Below the pieces are notes generated by a model. That model saw only the letters and a list, made by a program, of their open reading frames with translations, was not told where the DNA came from and did no database searches. Position numbers and translations under genes: made by a program. From positions 1 to 64,000 of the forward strand of contig JAWXCK010000156.1 in the NCBI GenBank assembly GCA_034408855.1: a stretch of 64,000 bases of DNA, given 5' to 3'. Every line of letters starts with the position of its first letter. The first letter of the stretch is position 1. The DNA is from JAIYDQ01 sp034408855 (GTDB lineage: Bacteria; Planctomycetota; Planctomycetia; Pirellulales; Pirellulaceae). Shown here piece after piece: positions 9,509 through 18,915 of this stretch.

Positions 9509-10966
9509 ATGAAACCACTCTTCGAATACATCCAGCAATCGACGCGGCGGCAGTTCTTCAACAGCGTTGGACTGAACGTCGGCGGTTTGGCTCTAGCGGG
9601 CTTGATGAATCAGTCGAACGCTGCTCAGTCGGGACGCATTTACCCACCGCTTCCTGGTCTACCGCATTTCCCGCCGAAAGCCAAACGCCTGATCTACTTG
9701 CACATGAACGGTGCGCCGTCACAGCTCGATCTGTTTGATTACAAACCCGGCCTCAAAGAGCACTTTGATAAAGATCTACCTGAGTCGGTTCGAAACGGAC
9801 AGCGGATTACGACAATGACGAGCGGACAATCCCGTTTAGCCGTTGCACCGAGCATGTTTGATTTTAAAGCGTGCGGGCAAAGCGGTATCATGATGAGCAG
9901 TCTTGTTCCGCACATGCAGGGTATTGCTGACGAAATCGCGATGATTAAAACCGTCAACACCGACGCGATCAATCACGATCCGGCATGCACGTTTGTGATG
10001 ACGGGGAGTGAGATTCCAGGGAAACCAAGCTTAGGATCTTGGCTCAGCTATGGATTGGGAAGCGAGAGCAACGATCTACCGGCGTTCGTTGTATTTACTC
10101 CATCGTTTCCAAAGGAGAGTCAAGCACAAGCTCTTTTTACGCGCATGTGGAGCAGCGGCTTCCTTCCGACAACCTACGACGGAGTCGCGCTGCGTGGCTC
10201 AGGAGACCCGGTACTGTATATTCAGAACCCGCCAGGTGTCACGTCGACCGATCGTCGCAAGATGCTCGATGCCTTGAATAAACTGAACGAGCAAACGTAC
10301 CATCGGTTCGGGGATCCTGAAACACAAACTCGGATCGCCCAATATGAAATGGCCTTTCGGATGCAGACCAGTGTCCCCGATCTAACGGATCTATCGAGCG
10401 AGACCAAAGAGACGCTGGAAATGTATGGTCCCGACGTCGAGAAGATGGGGACGTTTGCCTCGAGCGCCATTCTTGCACGCCGATTGATCGAGCGTGGTGT
10501 CCGCGTCGTTCAGCTCTTGCATCGCGGATGGGATCAGCACAATAACTTGCCGAAGCTCATCAAAGGTCAAGTCAACGATGTCGATCAACCGACGGCGGCC
10601 TTGATTAAAGATCTGAAACAACGAGGCCTCCTCGAAGATACGCTGGTTGTCTTCGGCGGCGAGTTTGGACGTACTGTCTATTCGCAAGGAAAGCTGGCTG
10701 CGGATAACTATGGTCGTGATCATCATCCTCGCAATTTCTGCATGTGGCTGGCAGGCGGCGGGATTAAGCCTGGAATTACATACGGCGAGACTGACGATTT
10801 CAGCTATAACGTCGTCGAGAATCCAGTCCATCTCAACGACCTCAACGCAACCATACTCCATTGCATGGGGATCGACGATCGAAGGTTAAGCTTCAAATTT
10901 CAAGGGCTCGAACAACGACTCACCGGCGTTGAAACACCACGAGTCGTCAAAGAAATTCTGGCGTAG
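9509..10966 (+). CDS. DUF1501 family protein with twin-arginine signal
   Basis: This 485-residue protein begins with a Tat-like leader (TRRQFF at about 12-17, then a hydrophobic stretch), so it is probably exported folded. The rest is a DUF1501 domain, related to the alkaline phosphatase/sulfatase fold, with conserved stretches such as LHMNGAPSQLDLFD near 68-81 and GGEFGRT near 386-392. It is cotranscribed with the DUF1549/DUF1553 gene, the usual planctomycete pairing. Its activity is not known. Confidence 0.92.
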   Translation: MKPLFEYIQQSTRRQFFNSVGLNVGGLALAGLMNQSNAAQSGRIYPPLPGLPHFPPKAKRLIYLHMNGAPSQLDLFDYKPGLKEHFDKDLPESVRNGQRITTMTSGQSRLAVAPSMFDFKACGQSGIMMSSLVPHMQGIADEIAMIKTVNTDAINHDPACTFVMTGSEIPGKPSLGSWLSYGLGSESNDLPAFVVFTPSFPKESQAQALFTRMWSSGFLPTTYDGVALRGSGDPVLYIQNPPGVTSTDRRKMLDALNKLNEQTYHRFGDPETQTRIAQYEMAFRMQTSVPDLTDLSSETKETLEMYGPDVEKMGTFASSAILARRLIERGVRVVQLLHRGWDQHNNLPKLIKGQVNDVDQPTAALIKDLKQRGLLEDTLVVFGGEFGRTVYSQGKLAADNYGRDHHPRNFCMWLAGGGIKPGITYGETDDFSYNVVENPVHLNDLNATILHCMGIDDRRLSFKFQGLEQRLTGVETPRVVKEILA

Positions 10967-11021
10967 CCCCAGTTCGCACTGCCAGTTCGTACTGCCGCCT
11001 TTAGGCGTCTTCTCGTTTGAG

Positions 11022-12197
11022 CTACGCGACATCGCGACGCGTAGGTTTCTTGCCTTCATTGGTCTTGTCCGAGTTACGGTGAGCTGATTTATTCGCCTTC
11101 TCACGCGCCGCTACGGCAGACGCTCTACTCCAAAGAACCGCTAGTTCACCAAGCAAGCTTACTTTGACCGTCTCGCGAAGCGGACTGTCGGCAGGTAAGC
11201 CAGCCATCAAGGCGCGATGAGCCTTTCCAAGGTTATGGTATGGAATGCTCGGAAATAGATGATGGGTTGCATGGTATCGAGTTCCAATCGGCCCCCAAAG
11301 TTCCGTAAACCATGGACGATGTGGGTAGTCGCAGGAATCGAGCAACTGCTCTTGGAAGCTTAGTTCGCTTCCGTCTCCCGTCCAACGATGTGCTCCGAGT
11401 GTTCGGATGTTATTCATAATCAGCAAGCCGAGGCTCACGAAATAGGCTTGAACCCATAGCGGATCAAAAAACTTTCCTTGCAACGGATTGCGCAGTGCAA
11501 TGAACATGCAAACACCGAAGCAAGCTAGCTCTTGCATAAACATCATTCGGCGTACGGCTTTACCGGCATCTGGTCGAAAGTACATGATGTCCATTACCAT
11601 CGAAGAAGCTCGATGAAACATAACATTACGAATGCGAGGAAAGACCCAACCGATGGGAGCGATCACGGCGAAGCGAAGGAAGCCAGCGAACGGCGTAATC
11701 AGGGTAAGGAGCATGTAGATTACGATGGCACGCGGCGGTTGATGGCTCAAATTCAAATACTCGCCATCTTCTTCGGTTCCATAGCTTTTGCGGCGATGAT
11801 GGTCAACATGCGGATAGTACATGAACGACGGGATCATAAACGGAATTCCGCACAATAAGTTCCAAACAATTCTAAAGCCTCGAAAGCCATCTTTGGGCAG
11901 ATGGACCAACTCATGCGTGAACATGACCGATCGCAAAAACAAAGGAACCACCGCGCAATACAAACTTGCTTTGACTGTCAAGGTGAAGGCCGTCGAACCG
12001 GCAAGCCAACGATCACTGAAGAGCAACGCGTTGAAAAGAACGTGACCGGTGATGATCGAAACCAAAAAATCGGTCCAGTAGATCCAAGCGACCGGACGGT
12101 TGAACGTCTTGACTAAGCCTTTGGCTTGGCGAAGAGAAAATCTTCCATCACCTTCTTGGATGGAAATCTCGCGATCATCGTTGTGTGTGATAGACAT
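11022..12197 (-). CDS. Membrane fatty acid desaturase family protein
   Basis: A 391-residue integral membrane protein with the three histidine clusters of the membrane desaturase/hydroxylase superfamily: HELVH, HVDHH and a C-terminal HATHHLFP. Several hydrophobic segments lie between them. The likely reaction is di-iron, O2-dependent desaturation or hydroxylation of an acyl or lipid substrate; the substrate cannot be read from the sequence. ATG at 12197 is preferred to an in-frame TTG at 12218. The gene stands alone, convergent with the DUF1501 gene. Confidence 0.85.
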   Translation of the reverse strand: MSITHNDDREISIQEGDGRFSLRQAKGLVKTFNRPVAWIYWTDFLVSIITGHVLFNALLFSDRWLAGSTAFTLTVKASLYCAVVPLFLRSVMFTHELVHLPKDGFRGFRIVWNLLCGIPFMIPSFMYYPHVDHHRRKSYGTEEDGEYLNLSHQPPRAIVIYMLLTLITPFAGFLRFAVIAPIGWVFPRIRNVMFHRASSMVMDIMYFRPDAGKAVRRMMFMQELACFGVCMFIALRNPLQGKFFDPLWVQAYFVSLGLLIMNNIRTLGAHRWTGDGSELSFQEQLLDSCDYPHRPWFTELWGPIGTRYHATHHLFPSIPYHNLGKAHRALMAGLPADSPLRETVKVSLLGELAVLWSRASAVAAREKANKSAHRNSDKTNEGKKPTRRDVA

Positions 12198-12621
12198 GTT
12201 CGAGCAGCACCCTGTCAAAAGTCAATTTGTTGGCTCGCTAATTTTTTTCCTAGAACCTACCTTTAGCCTGCAATGGCTAGCAGATAATAGAAATCTTCTC
12301 CGTTTTCTATCGACAGTCAACACCTATAAAACGCGGAAATCATTACGATTCTTGGTGAACAACAAAACCTTGCGACATTTAAGGGGCGCAGTTGGACGGC
12401 GATCTTCAAAATGTAACGTTTGGCGCGATTGTGGCGTGCCGGAATAGCCTGTGGCACCTTTCCAATCGTCTGGAACATCGGATTAAAATGGCTTTTCCAG
12501 GAAAAACATCTGGCCAAACCTTGTGGCCATGACATACATTACGTTGATTGACAATTTACTTGAGTCATTCGTGTCGAATTCGTTTTGTGCCGGTTATAAC
12601 GGTTTTTGGGATAAGCGTAAG
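12198..12621. other. Long divergent intergenic region
   Basis: About 420 bp between the desaturase and the CPFC protein. No RNA gene, repeat or convincing ORF was seen. An in-frame upward extension of the right-hand gene to 12523 is possible but has no signal peptide at that point. It presumably contains both promoters. Confidence 0.4.
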
Positions 12622-13998
12622 ATGAGTCGTAAAGCAATCTTAACAGCGTTGGTCGTCGCCTTGTGCATTTCGGCATGTGCAGAAGTAGAGGCTTGTCCGT
12701 TCTGCTCGGCATCAGCGCAAACCCTTCGGCAAGACATGCAATCGATGGATGTGGTCGGCCTGGGCGAATTGATTGAGTCGGGCGAGACAGACATCAACGG
12801 GCAGGGCGAATTCAATCTGCTAAAAGTTTGGCGCGGCGAAGCTCTGTTGAAAGGGGTCGCAAAGATTTCGGCTCCGTATTTTGGGCCTGGAAAAGCACCT
12901 AAAAAATTCTTGCTGATGGGCGTGGGAAGCGATGAATTGCTGTGGTCTTCGCCATTGCCCATTTCGACCGAAGCCGAGCAATACTTGCAAAAGGTTTCCG
13001 AGCTACCTGAAGACAACGCAGCGCGGCTCCGGTTTTATATTCGGTACTTAGAAAATGCCGAGTCGCTGTTGGCCCGCGACGCCTATGACGAGTTCGCTCA
13101 AACTCCTTATGAAGACGTCAAACTTGTTCGCGACGCCATGGACCGTTCCGTGATACTGAGCTGGATCAAGGACAAAGACATCGCTCCCGATCGGAAGCGA
13201 TTGTACTACACGATGCTTGGAATCTGCGGTCAACCTGAAGATGCGAATCTATTGGAATCGTTAATGAAGAGCGAGTCACCTGAAGGACGAACTGGATTGG
13301 ACGCGTTGATCGCTTGCTATTTGACTTTAAAGAGCGAAGCGGGACTTCCGTTGATCGAGGAACTTTTTTTGAGCAACACCAAATGTGTCTATGCAGATAC
13401 TTACGCTGCGGTAATGGCGTTGCGATTTCATGGAACCGACGGTGGTGTCTTGCCGCGTGAACGTGTCGTCAAGTCGATGCGGCTAATGCTTGAGCGACCG
13501 GAATTTGCTGACTTGGTCATTCCTGACTTGGCTCGTTGGCAGGATTGGTCCCAAATTGATCGCTTGGTGAAATTGTTTATCGAAGCTAATGAAGACACAA
13601 GTTGGGTTCGCGTTCCTGTCGTAAACTACCTTCGAGCTTGCCCGCTCCCCGAAGCAAAAGAGCAGCTCATTGAACTTGAAAAAATTGATCCTAAAGCCGT
13701 AAAGCGGGCAGCAACTTTCTTTCCCATTCCAGTACCCAACACCCAGCCTGCTGGCCCGGCCAACAACGATACTTCTTTTCAGTGGCCTACTAAGCCAAGC
13801 GTGTTGAGAATGCCGTTGGGAGCTCGAGGCAAGCCGCTTCTGGCATCTTCGAACTTTACGGTGATGTCGGACATCTCTTTTACATCGACACCCGAACCCA
13901 CGTTGCCATTGAACCGCACTTGGCTTGCGACCGTAGGATTCTTATCATGCCTAGGGCTAGGCTTGACGATGTGGTGTGTGATTTCCGGCGGTTCATAA
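12622..13998 (+). CDS. Exported planctomycete hypothetical protein with CPFC motif and C-terminal membrane helix
   Basis: This is about 458 residues from ATG 12622, where a signal peptide starts (RKAILTALVVALCISAC). Just after the cleavage region is Cys-Pro-Phe-Cys, a possible metal or redox pair. The middle is helical with a HEAT-like repeating character. The C-terminus is a single membrane helix (WLATVGFLSCLGLGL). Function is not recognised. The DUF3299 gene follows after 6 nt, so the two are very probably cotranscribed and may work together at the cytoplasmic membrane. Upstream in-frame starts (12523) lack a leader and are less likely. Confidence 0.75.
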   Translation: MSRKAILTALVVALCISACAEVEACPFCSASAQTLRQDMQSMDVVGLGELIESGETDINGQGEFNLLKVWRGEALLKGVAKISAPYFGPGKAPKKFLLMGVGSDELLWSSPLPISTEAEQYLQKVSELPEDNAARLRFYIRYLENAESLLARDAYDEFAQTPYEDVKLVRDAMDRSVILSWIKDKDIAPDRKRLYYTMLGICGQPEDANLLESLMKSESPEGRTGLDALIACYLTLKSEAGLPLIEELFLSNTKCVYADTYAAVMALRFHGTDGGVLPRERVVKSMRLMLERPEFADLVIPDLARWQDWSQIDRLVKLFIEANEDTSWVRVPVVNYLRACPLPEAKEQLIELEKIDPKAVKRAATFFPIPVPNTQPAGPANNDTSFQWPTKPSVLRMPLGARGKPLLASSNFTVMSDISFTSTPEPTLPLNRTWLATVGFLSCLGLGLTMWCVISGGS

Positions 13999-14004
13999 TC
14001 TTCG

Positions 14005-14682
14005 ATGTTAGCTAGCTATAACGAGAATTCATTCAGTTCGACTGCCGATGAAGGCGTTTATCAAGCGGTTAGTCGGGCTGCGATAGCAAGTTGCGTTTTG
14101 GGCGTGATGGGCATACTCAGTTTTTGGCTTGTTCCGATCCTGTTGCTTCCCGTTTTGGGTTTCGTATTCGCCATCATTGGCTTTCGAAATTTGCGGCGTT
14201 ACAAGGGGGAATTGACGGGTCGACCAGCCGCTATTCTAGGACTTGCAATTTGTGGCATCACGCTTGCAATCGCTCCTGCATTGCATGCGTATGTTTATGT
14301 TACAGAAGTGCCTGAAGGCTACGAACGTATCAATTTTTCGCAACTCAAAAGCCCCTATATCGATGCCGACATTCCGCCCGAGTCGGCCATGGAATTGAAT
14401 GGCAAAAGCGTATTCTTGAAGGGATATATTCATCCGACTTCAATCGCAAGTAGCAGCGCTCGACGCTTTGTTTTAGTGCCAGACCTTGGCACGTGCTGCT
14501 TTGGTGGTCAGCCGAAATTGACGCACATGGTTGAAGTCACGCTGAGTGGCGATAAGTTTGCGAGCTATGGGATGCGACAAGTAAAATTGGCTGGAACGCT
14601 TCTGGTGGATAATCAATTGAAGCCAGTCTCAGACCTGCAGGGCGTCTACTACCAACTCAAGGCTGACGTCTATCGAGATTGA
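14005..14682 (+). CDS. DUF4190-like membrane domain fused to DUF3299
   Basis: This 225-residue protein has two membrane helices in the N-terminal 100 residues, with a DUF4190-like pattern (GIL/GF motif, then GRPAAILGLAI). A soluble C-terminal DUF3299-type domain (about 125-222) contains GYIHPT, the adjacent cysteines of LGTCCFGG and the HMVEV strand. DUF3299 function is unknown; the paired Cys suggests a metal or redox role (inference). It lies 6 nt after the CPFC protein and 1 nt before the DegT gene. Confidence 0.75.
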   Translation: MLASYNENSFSSTADEGVYQAVSRAAIASCVLGVMGILSFWLVPILLLPVLGFVFAIIGFRNLRRYKGELTGRPAAILGLAICGITLAIAPALHAYVYVTEVPEGYERINFSQLKSPYIDADIPPESAMELNGKSVFLKGYIHPTSIASSSARRFVLVPDLGTCCFGGQPKLTHMVEVTLSGDKFASYGMRQVKLAGTLLVDNQLKPVSDLQGVYYQLKADVYRD

Positions 14683-14683
14683 C

Positions 14684-15790
14684 GTGACGCAATATCCAAT
14701 CTCGCCATTCAATTCCGACTTAATCGATTCCGAAATCGAAGCCATTCTGGTTTCGTTAGCCAGAACGGGAGCATGGTCAAGTTACAACGGCCCTTATCTC
14801 GATGCACTGATATCGTCATTAAGCGAACGATGTCAACGAACATATGTGCAGGTTTGCAGCAGCGGTACCATCGCAGTCGAACTTGCCCTTCGCGGCTGCC
14901 GGATTGAAGCTGGCGACGAAGTTATATTGGCCGCTTATGACTTCCCCGGAAACTTTCGAGCCATCGAAGCAATAGGTGCGACAGTCGCAGTTGCCGACAT
15001 AGGTCCAGAGAGTTGGAGCCTTGTCGACATCGACGAGCTCGAGCGACTCGTCGGACCGAAAACGAAAGCTGTACTGCTGTCGCATCTTCATGGAACGACG
15101 GCTTCCATGGCCGCGATTAGCCAATGGGCAATCCAACGCGATTTAAAAGTGATCGAAGATGCTTGCCAAGTTCCCGGTGCTTCGATCGAAGGCCGGCCAG
15201 CCGGAAGTTGGGGTGACTGCAGTGTCCTGAGTTTCGGCGGCAGCAAACTTCTTTCCGCCGGACGCGGTGGGGCGATCCTTACCAATGACGCACGGATCGA
15301 TCAACGTATACGAATTTATCGAGAGCGAGGTAACGACGCTTTTCCTCTTTCCGAACTCCAAGCAGCGGTGCTTGGCCCACAATTGGCCAAACTGGATAAA
15401 CGAAATCGGCAACGAGCATCGGTGGTCGCACAAATCGAGCAGCTTGTGTTGCCATGGAAGTGGATGATGTGTCCAAAACGGCTAGAAGCGACTTCCAACG
15501 CCGCCTTTTATAAATGGGGATTCCAAGTTGCTGGTTCTCCATCGCATCCAAATCGTTTGCGTGATGAAGTACTTTCCATCCTACAGAATCACGGAGTCGT
15601 CGCTGGTCCTGGCTTCCGTGGATTCGGCGTTCGATCCCAAGCTCGCTGCCGCCGCAATAACGATTTGCCCTATGCGACACGAGCATCGCAAGCAACGGTG
15701 TTAGTACATCATACGATGCTTGGACCTCAGCTTTCAAAAAGACTTTTGCTGGTCGACCAGCATTTGCGAGCGGCTAGCTTGATCGACTGA
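14684..15790 (+). CDS. DegT/DnrJ/EryC1/StrS family PLP-dependent aminotransferase
   Basis: A 368-residue fold-type I PLP enzyme. SSGT at 59-62 fits the phosphate-binding loop, Asp159 (EDAC) the pyridine-N contact, and Lys188 (SFGGSK) the Schiff-base lysine. Family members aminate keto-sugars bound to nucleotides, or cyclitol-like compounds. No dedicated sugar-nucleotide genes are adjacent, so the substrate is open. The start is GTG at 14684, 1 nt after the preceding stop. The close spacing suggests an operon with the DUF3299 gene upstream and the thiamine gene downstream. Confidence 0.85.
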   Translation: MTQYPISPFNSDLIDSEIEAILVSLARTGAWSSYNGPYLDALISSLSERCQRTYVQVCSSGTIAVELALRGCRIEAGDEVILAAYDFPGNFRAIEAIGATVAVADIGPESWSLVDIDELERLVGPKTKAVLLSHLHGTTASMAAISQWAIQRDLKVIEDACQVPGASIEGRPAGSWGDCSVLSFGGSKLLSAGRGGAILTNDARIDQRIRIYRERGNDAFPLSELQAAVLGPQLAKLDKRNRQRASVVAQIEQLVLPWKWMMCPKRLEATSNAAFYKWGFQVAGSPSHPNRLRDEVLSILQNHGVVAGPGFRGFGVRSQARCRRNNDLPYATRASQATVLVHHTMLGPQLSKRLLLVDQHLRAASLID

Positions 15791-15793
15791 TAA

Positions 15794-16963
15794 ATGGTTA
15801 CGAGCTTTCGCAATTCAGACTACATTACAAGTATGGAAACACCAGCAACGGTTGGACAGGCTGTTTATCGAATCCTCGATGCGAATTGCAATCGCGCCTC
15901 CGAAGGGCTTCGTACTCTCGAAGAGTATTTTCGCTTTGTAGTCGAAGAAGTGGAACTTGCGACTGCGTTGAAGCAATTGCGGCATGAGCTCGCGACATTG
16001 ACTGCATCATTTGATCGGACGGAATTGCTTAAGTCTCGGGATGCGACCGGCGACATTGGCCAGTCGATCAAGATGGATACCGAAATCACTCGCGTCGACC
16101 TCGCCTCGATCGTATCTGCCGCCGCCCATCGTGTGCAGCAATCGCTCCGCTGCCTCGAAGAGTTTAGCAAAATCATCCAACCGACAACTGCCCGATCGAT
16201 CGAATTGCTCCGCTACCGAGCGTACGATGTTCTCGCAAAAGCCGAATTGCATTCGCAGCAACATAGGTCGTGGTTGTTTCAGGCTCGGCTCTATGTGCTT
16301 ATCGATTGCCAATTACCATTGAAAGTGTTTCTCGATCGCGCCCTGGCACTGTCGATGGCAGGTGTCGAGATCCTTCAGATTCGCGAGAAAAACAGGCCTG
16401 CGAGAACCATTTCGGCGTATGCAAAATCGTTGTCGGATTGTCTGGATACGAATCGAACGCGTTTGATCATCAACGACCGCGTCGATATGGCAACGCCTGC
16501 CATGAGTGGTGTGCATCTCGGGCAGGAAGACCTTGCCATCACCGAGGCTCGTCCGCTTCTGCGAACCTATCAGTGCATTGGTATCTCAACACATTCGATC
16601 GAGCAAGCGCACGATGCTGAAAACTTCGGTGCCGACTATATCGGTTGCGGCCCGACGTTTCCTTCACAAACCAAAGGCTTCGAAGATTTTCCAGGTCTTG
16701 ATTTTCTGCGGCAAGTCGCCGATCAAATTGCGATCCCAGCATTCGCCATTGGAGGCATCACGCTCGATCGGCTCGATGAGGTTTTGGCGACTGGCGCTAG
16801 CCGAGTGGCGGTAAGTCGCGCTATTTGGCACGCTGATAATCCCGGCCAGATGGCAAGTTTGTTTGCGTCGAGATTAGCTTCGCATGTGAGCGGCAACAAA
16901 ACAGATCGAACCGAAAATGCGAACGATTCAGTGTCGGTCGAGCAAACGACGGAAAGCGAATAG
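15794..16963 (+). CDS. thiE: Bifunctional ThiD2-type HMP-phosphate kinase domain fused to thiamine phosphate synthase
   Basis: Residues from about 20 to 160 match the ThiD2 family, a compact HMP-phosphate kinase (AYRILDANxNRAxEGLR-type start, visible as YRILDANCNRASEGLR). Residues from about 165 to 370 form a ThiE TIM barrel: QIREKN, INDRVD, GVHLGQED, GxSTHS, YIGCGPTF and AIGGI. The product would join HMP-PP and thiazole phosphate to thiamine phosphate, with the kinase step on the same chain. ATG at 15794 or 15833 could be the start; neither has a clear ribosome-binding site. No other thi genes are nearby. Confidence 0.88.
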   Translation: MVTSFRNSDYITSMETPATVGQAVYRILDANCNRASEGLRTLEEYFRFVVEEVELATALKQLRHELATLTASFDRTELLKSRDATGDIGQSIKMDTEITRVDLASIVSAAAHRVQQSLRCLEEFSKIIQPTTARSIELLRYRAYDVLAKAELHSQQHRSWLFQARLYVLIDCQLPLKVFLDRALALSMAGVEILQIREKNRPARTISAYAKSLSDCLDTNRTRLIINDRVDMATPAMSGVHLGQEDLAITEARPLLRTYQCIGISTHSIEQAHDAENFGADYIGCGPTFPSQTKGFEDFPGLDFLRQVADQIAIPAFAIGGITLDRLDEVLATGASRVAVSRAIWHADNPGQMASLFASRLASHVSGNKTDRTENANDSVSVEQTTESE

Positions 16964-16974
16964 GTGCCAAGCCA

Positions 16975-18768
16975 ATGGAAGCCAGCTTGCTTGAACAAGC
17001 GATTTCGCACCACCGATCGGGAGACTTATCGCGCGCCGCGCAAATGTATCGCCAGATCCTCCAAGGCAACCCGCAGCATCCGTCGGCCTTGCACTTGATG
17101 GGTGTACTCGAAATGCAACTCGGTCGCAATGACATCGCTATCGAGTGGATTCGGCGAGCGATAGCATTGGCACCTAACGAACCCACCTTCTACAACAACT
17201 TGGGACTCGCTCTCATCAATCGCCAAGAGACCGACTCGGCAATCGATGTTTTTAAGCGAGGCGTGCAGCTTCAGCCAAATGGCAAAGAACTGCATTTCAA
17301 TCTTGGCATCGCTTACAAAGCAGCAAATCGACATCTAGAAGCATCGCAGTCGTTCCGCAAAGCTATCGAGCTTTCACCTGAATCTATCGACTATGCCTTG
17401 GCACTCGTACATGAATTGCAGCAACTCTGCGAATGGAACGAAGTGGAGCGACTGGCTCAAAGAGTTGTCGATGCCGTCGACAATCGCAACTTGGATCTCG
17501 CGGGAGCCTCGATTTCTCCTTTTTCATTTCTCTCGCTGCCAATTCCGACTACGGCTCCACAGCAACTTCGATGCGCCCGCATTTGGACTGAAGGCCGACA
17601 ACCAGGCTCGACAACCGATTCTCATATTCAGTTGCGTAGAGTTTCAGAAAAGCGACCTGCAAGCATAAAAGTCGGCTATCTCTCAGCTGATTTCAGAGAC
17701 CATCCCATTGCGTATTTGATGGCTGAGCTTTTCGAGAAGCACGATCGAGAGCACTTCGAGATTTTTGGATATTCGATTGGTCGCCGAGATGGAAGTGATA
17801 TTGGTGAGCGAGTCATTCGAAGTTTTGACCACTTTCGAGATCTACATCCGCTGACTTACATTGAAGCTGCTCGGCAGATTTCCCTTGACGAAATCGACAT
17901 TTTAGTCGACCTACAAGGCCACACCGATCAGGCTCGTGTAGAAATCCTTGCCTGTCGACCCGCGCCTATTCAAGTCAATTATCTTGGGTACGCCGGTACG
18001 ATGGGAGCCGATTTTATCGACTACATTCTCGTCGATGATTATGTCGTTCCGCCAGATCAACAAGCCCACTTTTCAGAATGTCTCGTTCATCTTCCCGGCT
18101 GCTATATGGTGAACGACCGGCAGCGAGAAATTGCGCCGCGAACTCCGACGCGCGCGGAAGTGGGACTGCCCGATCAGGCCATTGTCTTTTGCGCGTTTAA
18201 CGCGTTTTATAAAACAACACGGCAAATGTTCGACGTTTGGATGCGGCTGATGAACGCTATTCCGGAAAGCGTCCTATGGCTGCGTGAAGGCGATCTCAAT
18301 GCGATGATGAATCTACGCCGCGAAGCGCGATTGCGCAACGTGACGAGCGATCGCTTAGTATTTGCTCCGTCTGTTTCGATGCCCGAGCATTTGGCTCGAC
18401 AGCGGCTTGCCGATCTTTTTCTCGATACATTTCCATATAACCAACATTCGACAGCCTGCGATGCCTTGCGAGTCGGCTTGCCGGTTGTAACGTTATCGGG
18501 CGAGACATTTGCGTCCCGCATCGCCGGAAGCCTCCTTCGAGCCGTCAATCTAACGGAATTGATCGCCAACAATATCAATGAATATGAAAAGATCGCCGCT
18601 GATCTTGCGAAAAGCCCGAACAAGATGGCGAATATTCGAAGTAGACTTCAGCGTGAAATCGAACGAACTCCCTTGTTTGATGGAACTGCTTTTGCAAGAA
18701 AACTCGAGCAAGCATTCCGATCGATGTGGCAAACGTATGTCGATGCCCCTTCGTCGGCAAGGCTCTAG
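16975..18768 (+). CDS. TPR protein with O-GlcNAc transferase-like (GT41) catalytic domain
   Basis: This 597-residue protein has TPR repeats at about 1-135 (HPSALHLMGVLEMQLG and YNNLGLALINR helices). A GT41/Spindly-like glycosyltransferase region spans about 230-585, with GYLSADFRDHPI, VDLQGHTDQAR, QVNYLGYAGTMG, FNAFYKTT and a PYNQHSTACDALRVGLPV segment. Relatives transfer sugars from nucleotide donors to Ser/Thr of proteins. The acceptor is unknown. It lies 11 nt after the thiamine gene, at the end of the plus-strand run. It has no signal peptide, so it probably acts in the cytoplasm. Confidence 0.87.
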   Translation: MEASLLEQAISHHRSGDLSRAAQMYRQILQGNPQHPSALHLMGVLEMQLGRNDIAIEWIRRAIALAPNEPTFYNNLGLALINRQETDSAIDVFKRGVQLQPNGKELHFNLGIAYKAANRHLEASQSFRKAIELSPESIDYALALVHELQQLCEWNEVERLAQRVVDAVDNRNLDLAGASISPFSFLSLPIPTTAPQQLRCARIWTEGRQPGSTTDSHIQLRRVSEKRPASIKVGYLSADFRDHPIAYLMAELFEKHDREHFEIFGYSIGRRDGSDIGERVIRSFDHFRDLHPLTYIEAARQISLDEIDILVDLQGHTDQARVEILACRPAPIQVNYLGYAGTMGADFIDYILVDDYVVPPDQQAHFSECLVHLPGCYMVNDRQREIAPRTPTRAEVGLPDQAIVFCAFNAFYKTTRQMFDVWMRLMNAIPESVLWLREGDLNAMMNLRREARLRNVTSDRLVFAPSVSMPEHLARQRLADLFLDTFPYNQHSTACDALRVGLPVVTLSGETFASRIAGSLLRAVNLTELIANNINEYEKIAADLAKSPNKMANIRSRLQREIERTPLFDGTAFARKLEQAFRSMWQTYVDAPSSARL

Positions 18769-18915
18769 CTTCGACATTGGAGAATCGAGATGTTTTTGTT
18801 CCTTTTTGTAACGTCATTCGTTTCCGCTGGCTTTCTGCCTAATGTCGCATCATAGCCAAGAATTTGTATAATGTGACACAATTGCCTTCCACCGAAACTT
18901 TCCCGAGGTTATTCG

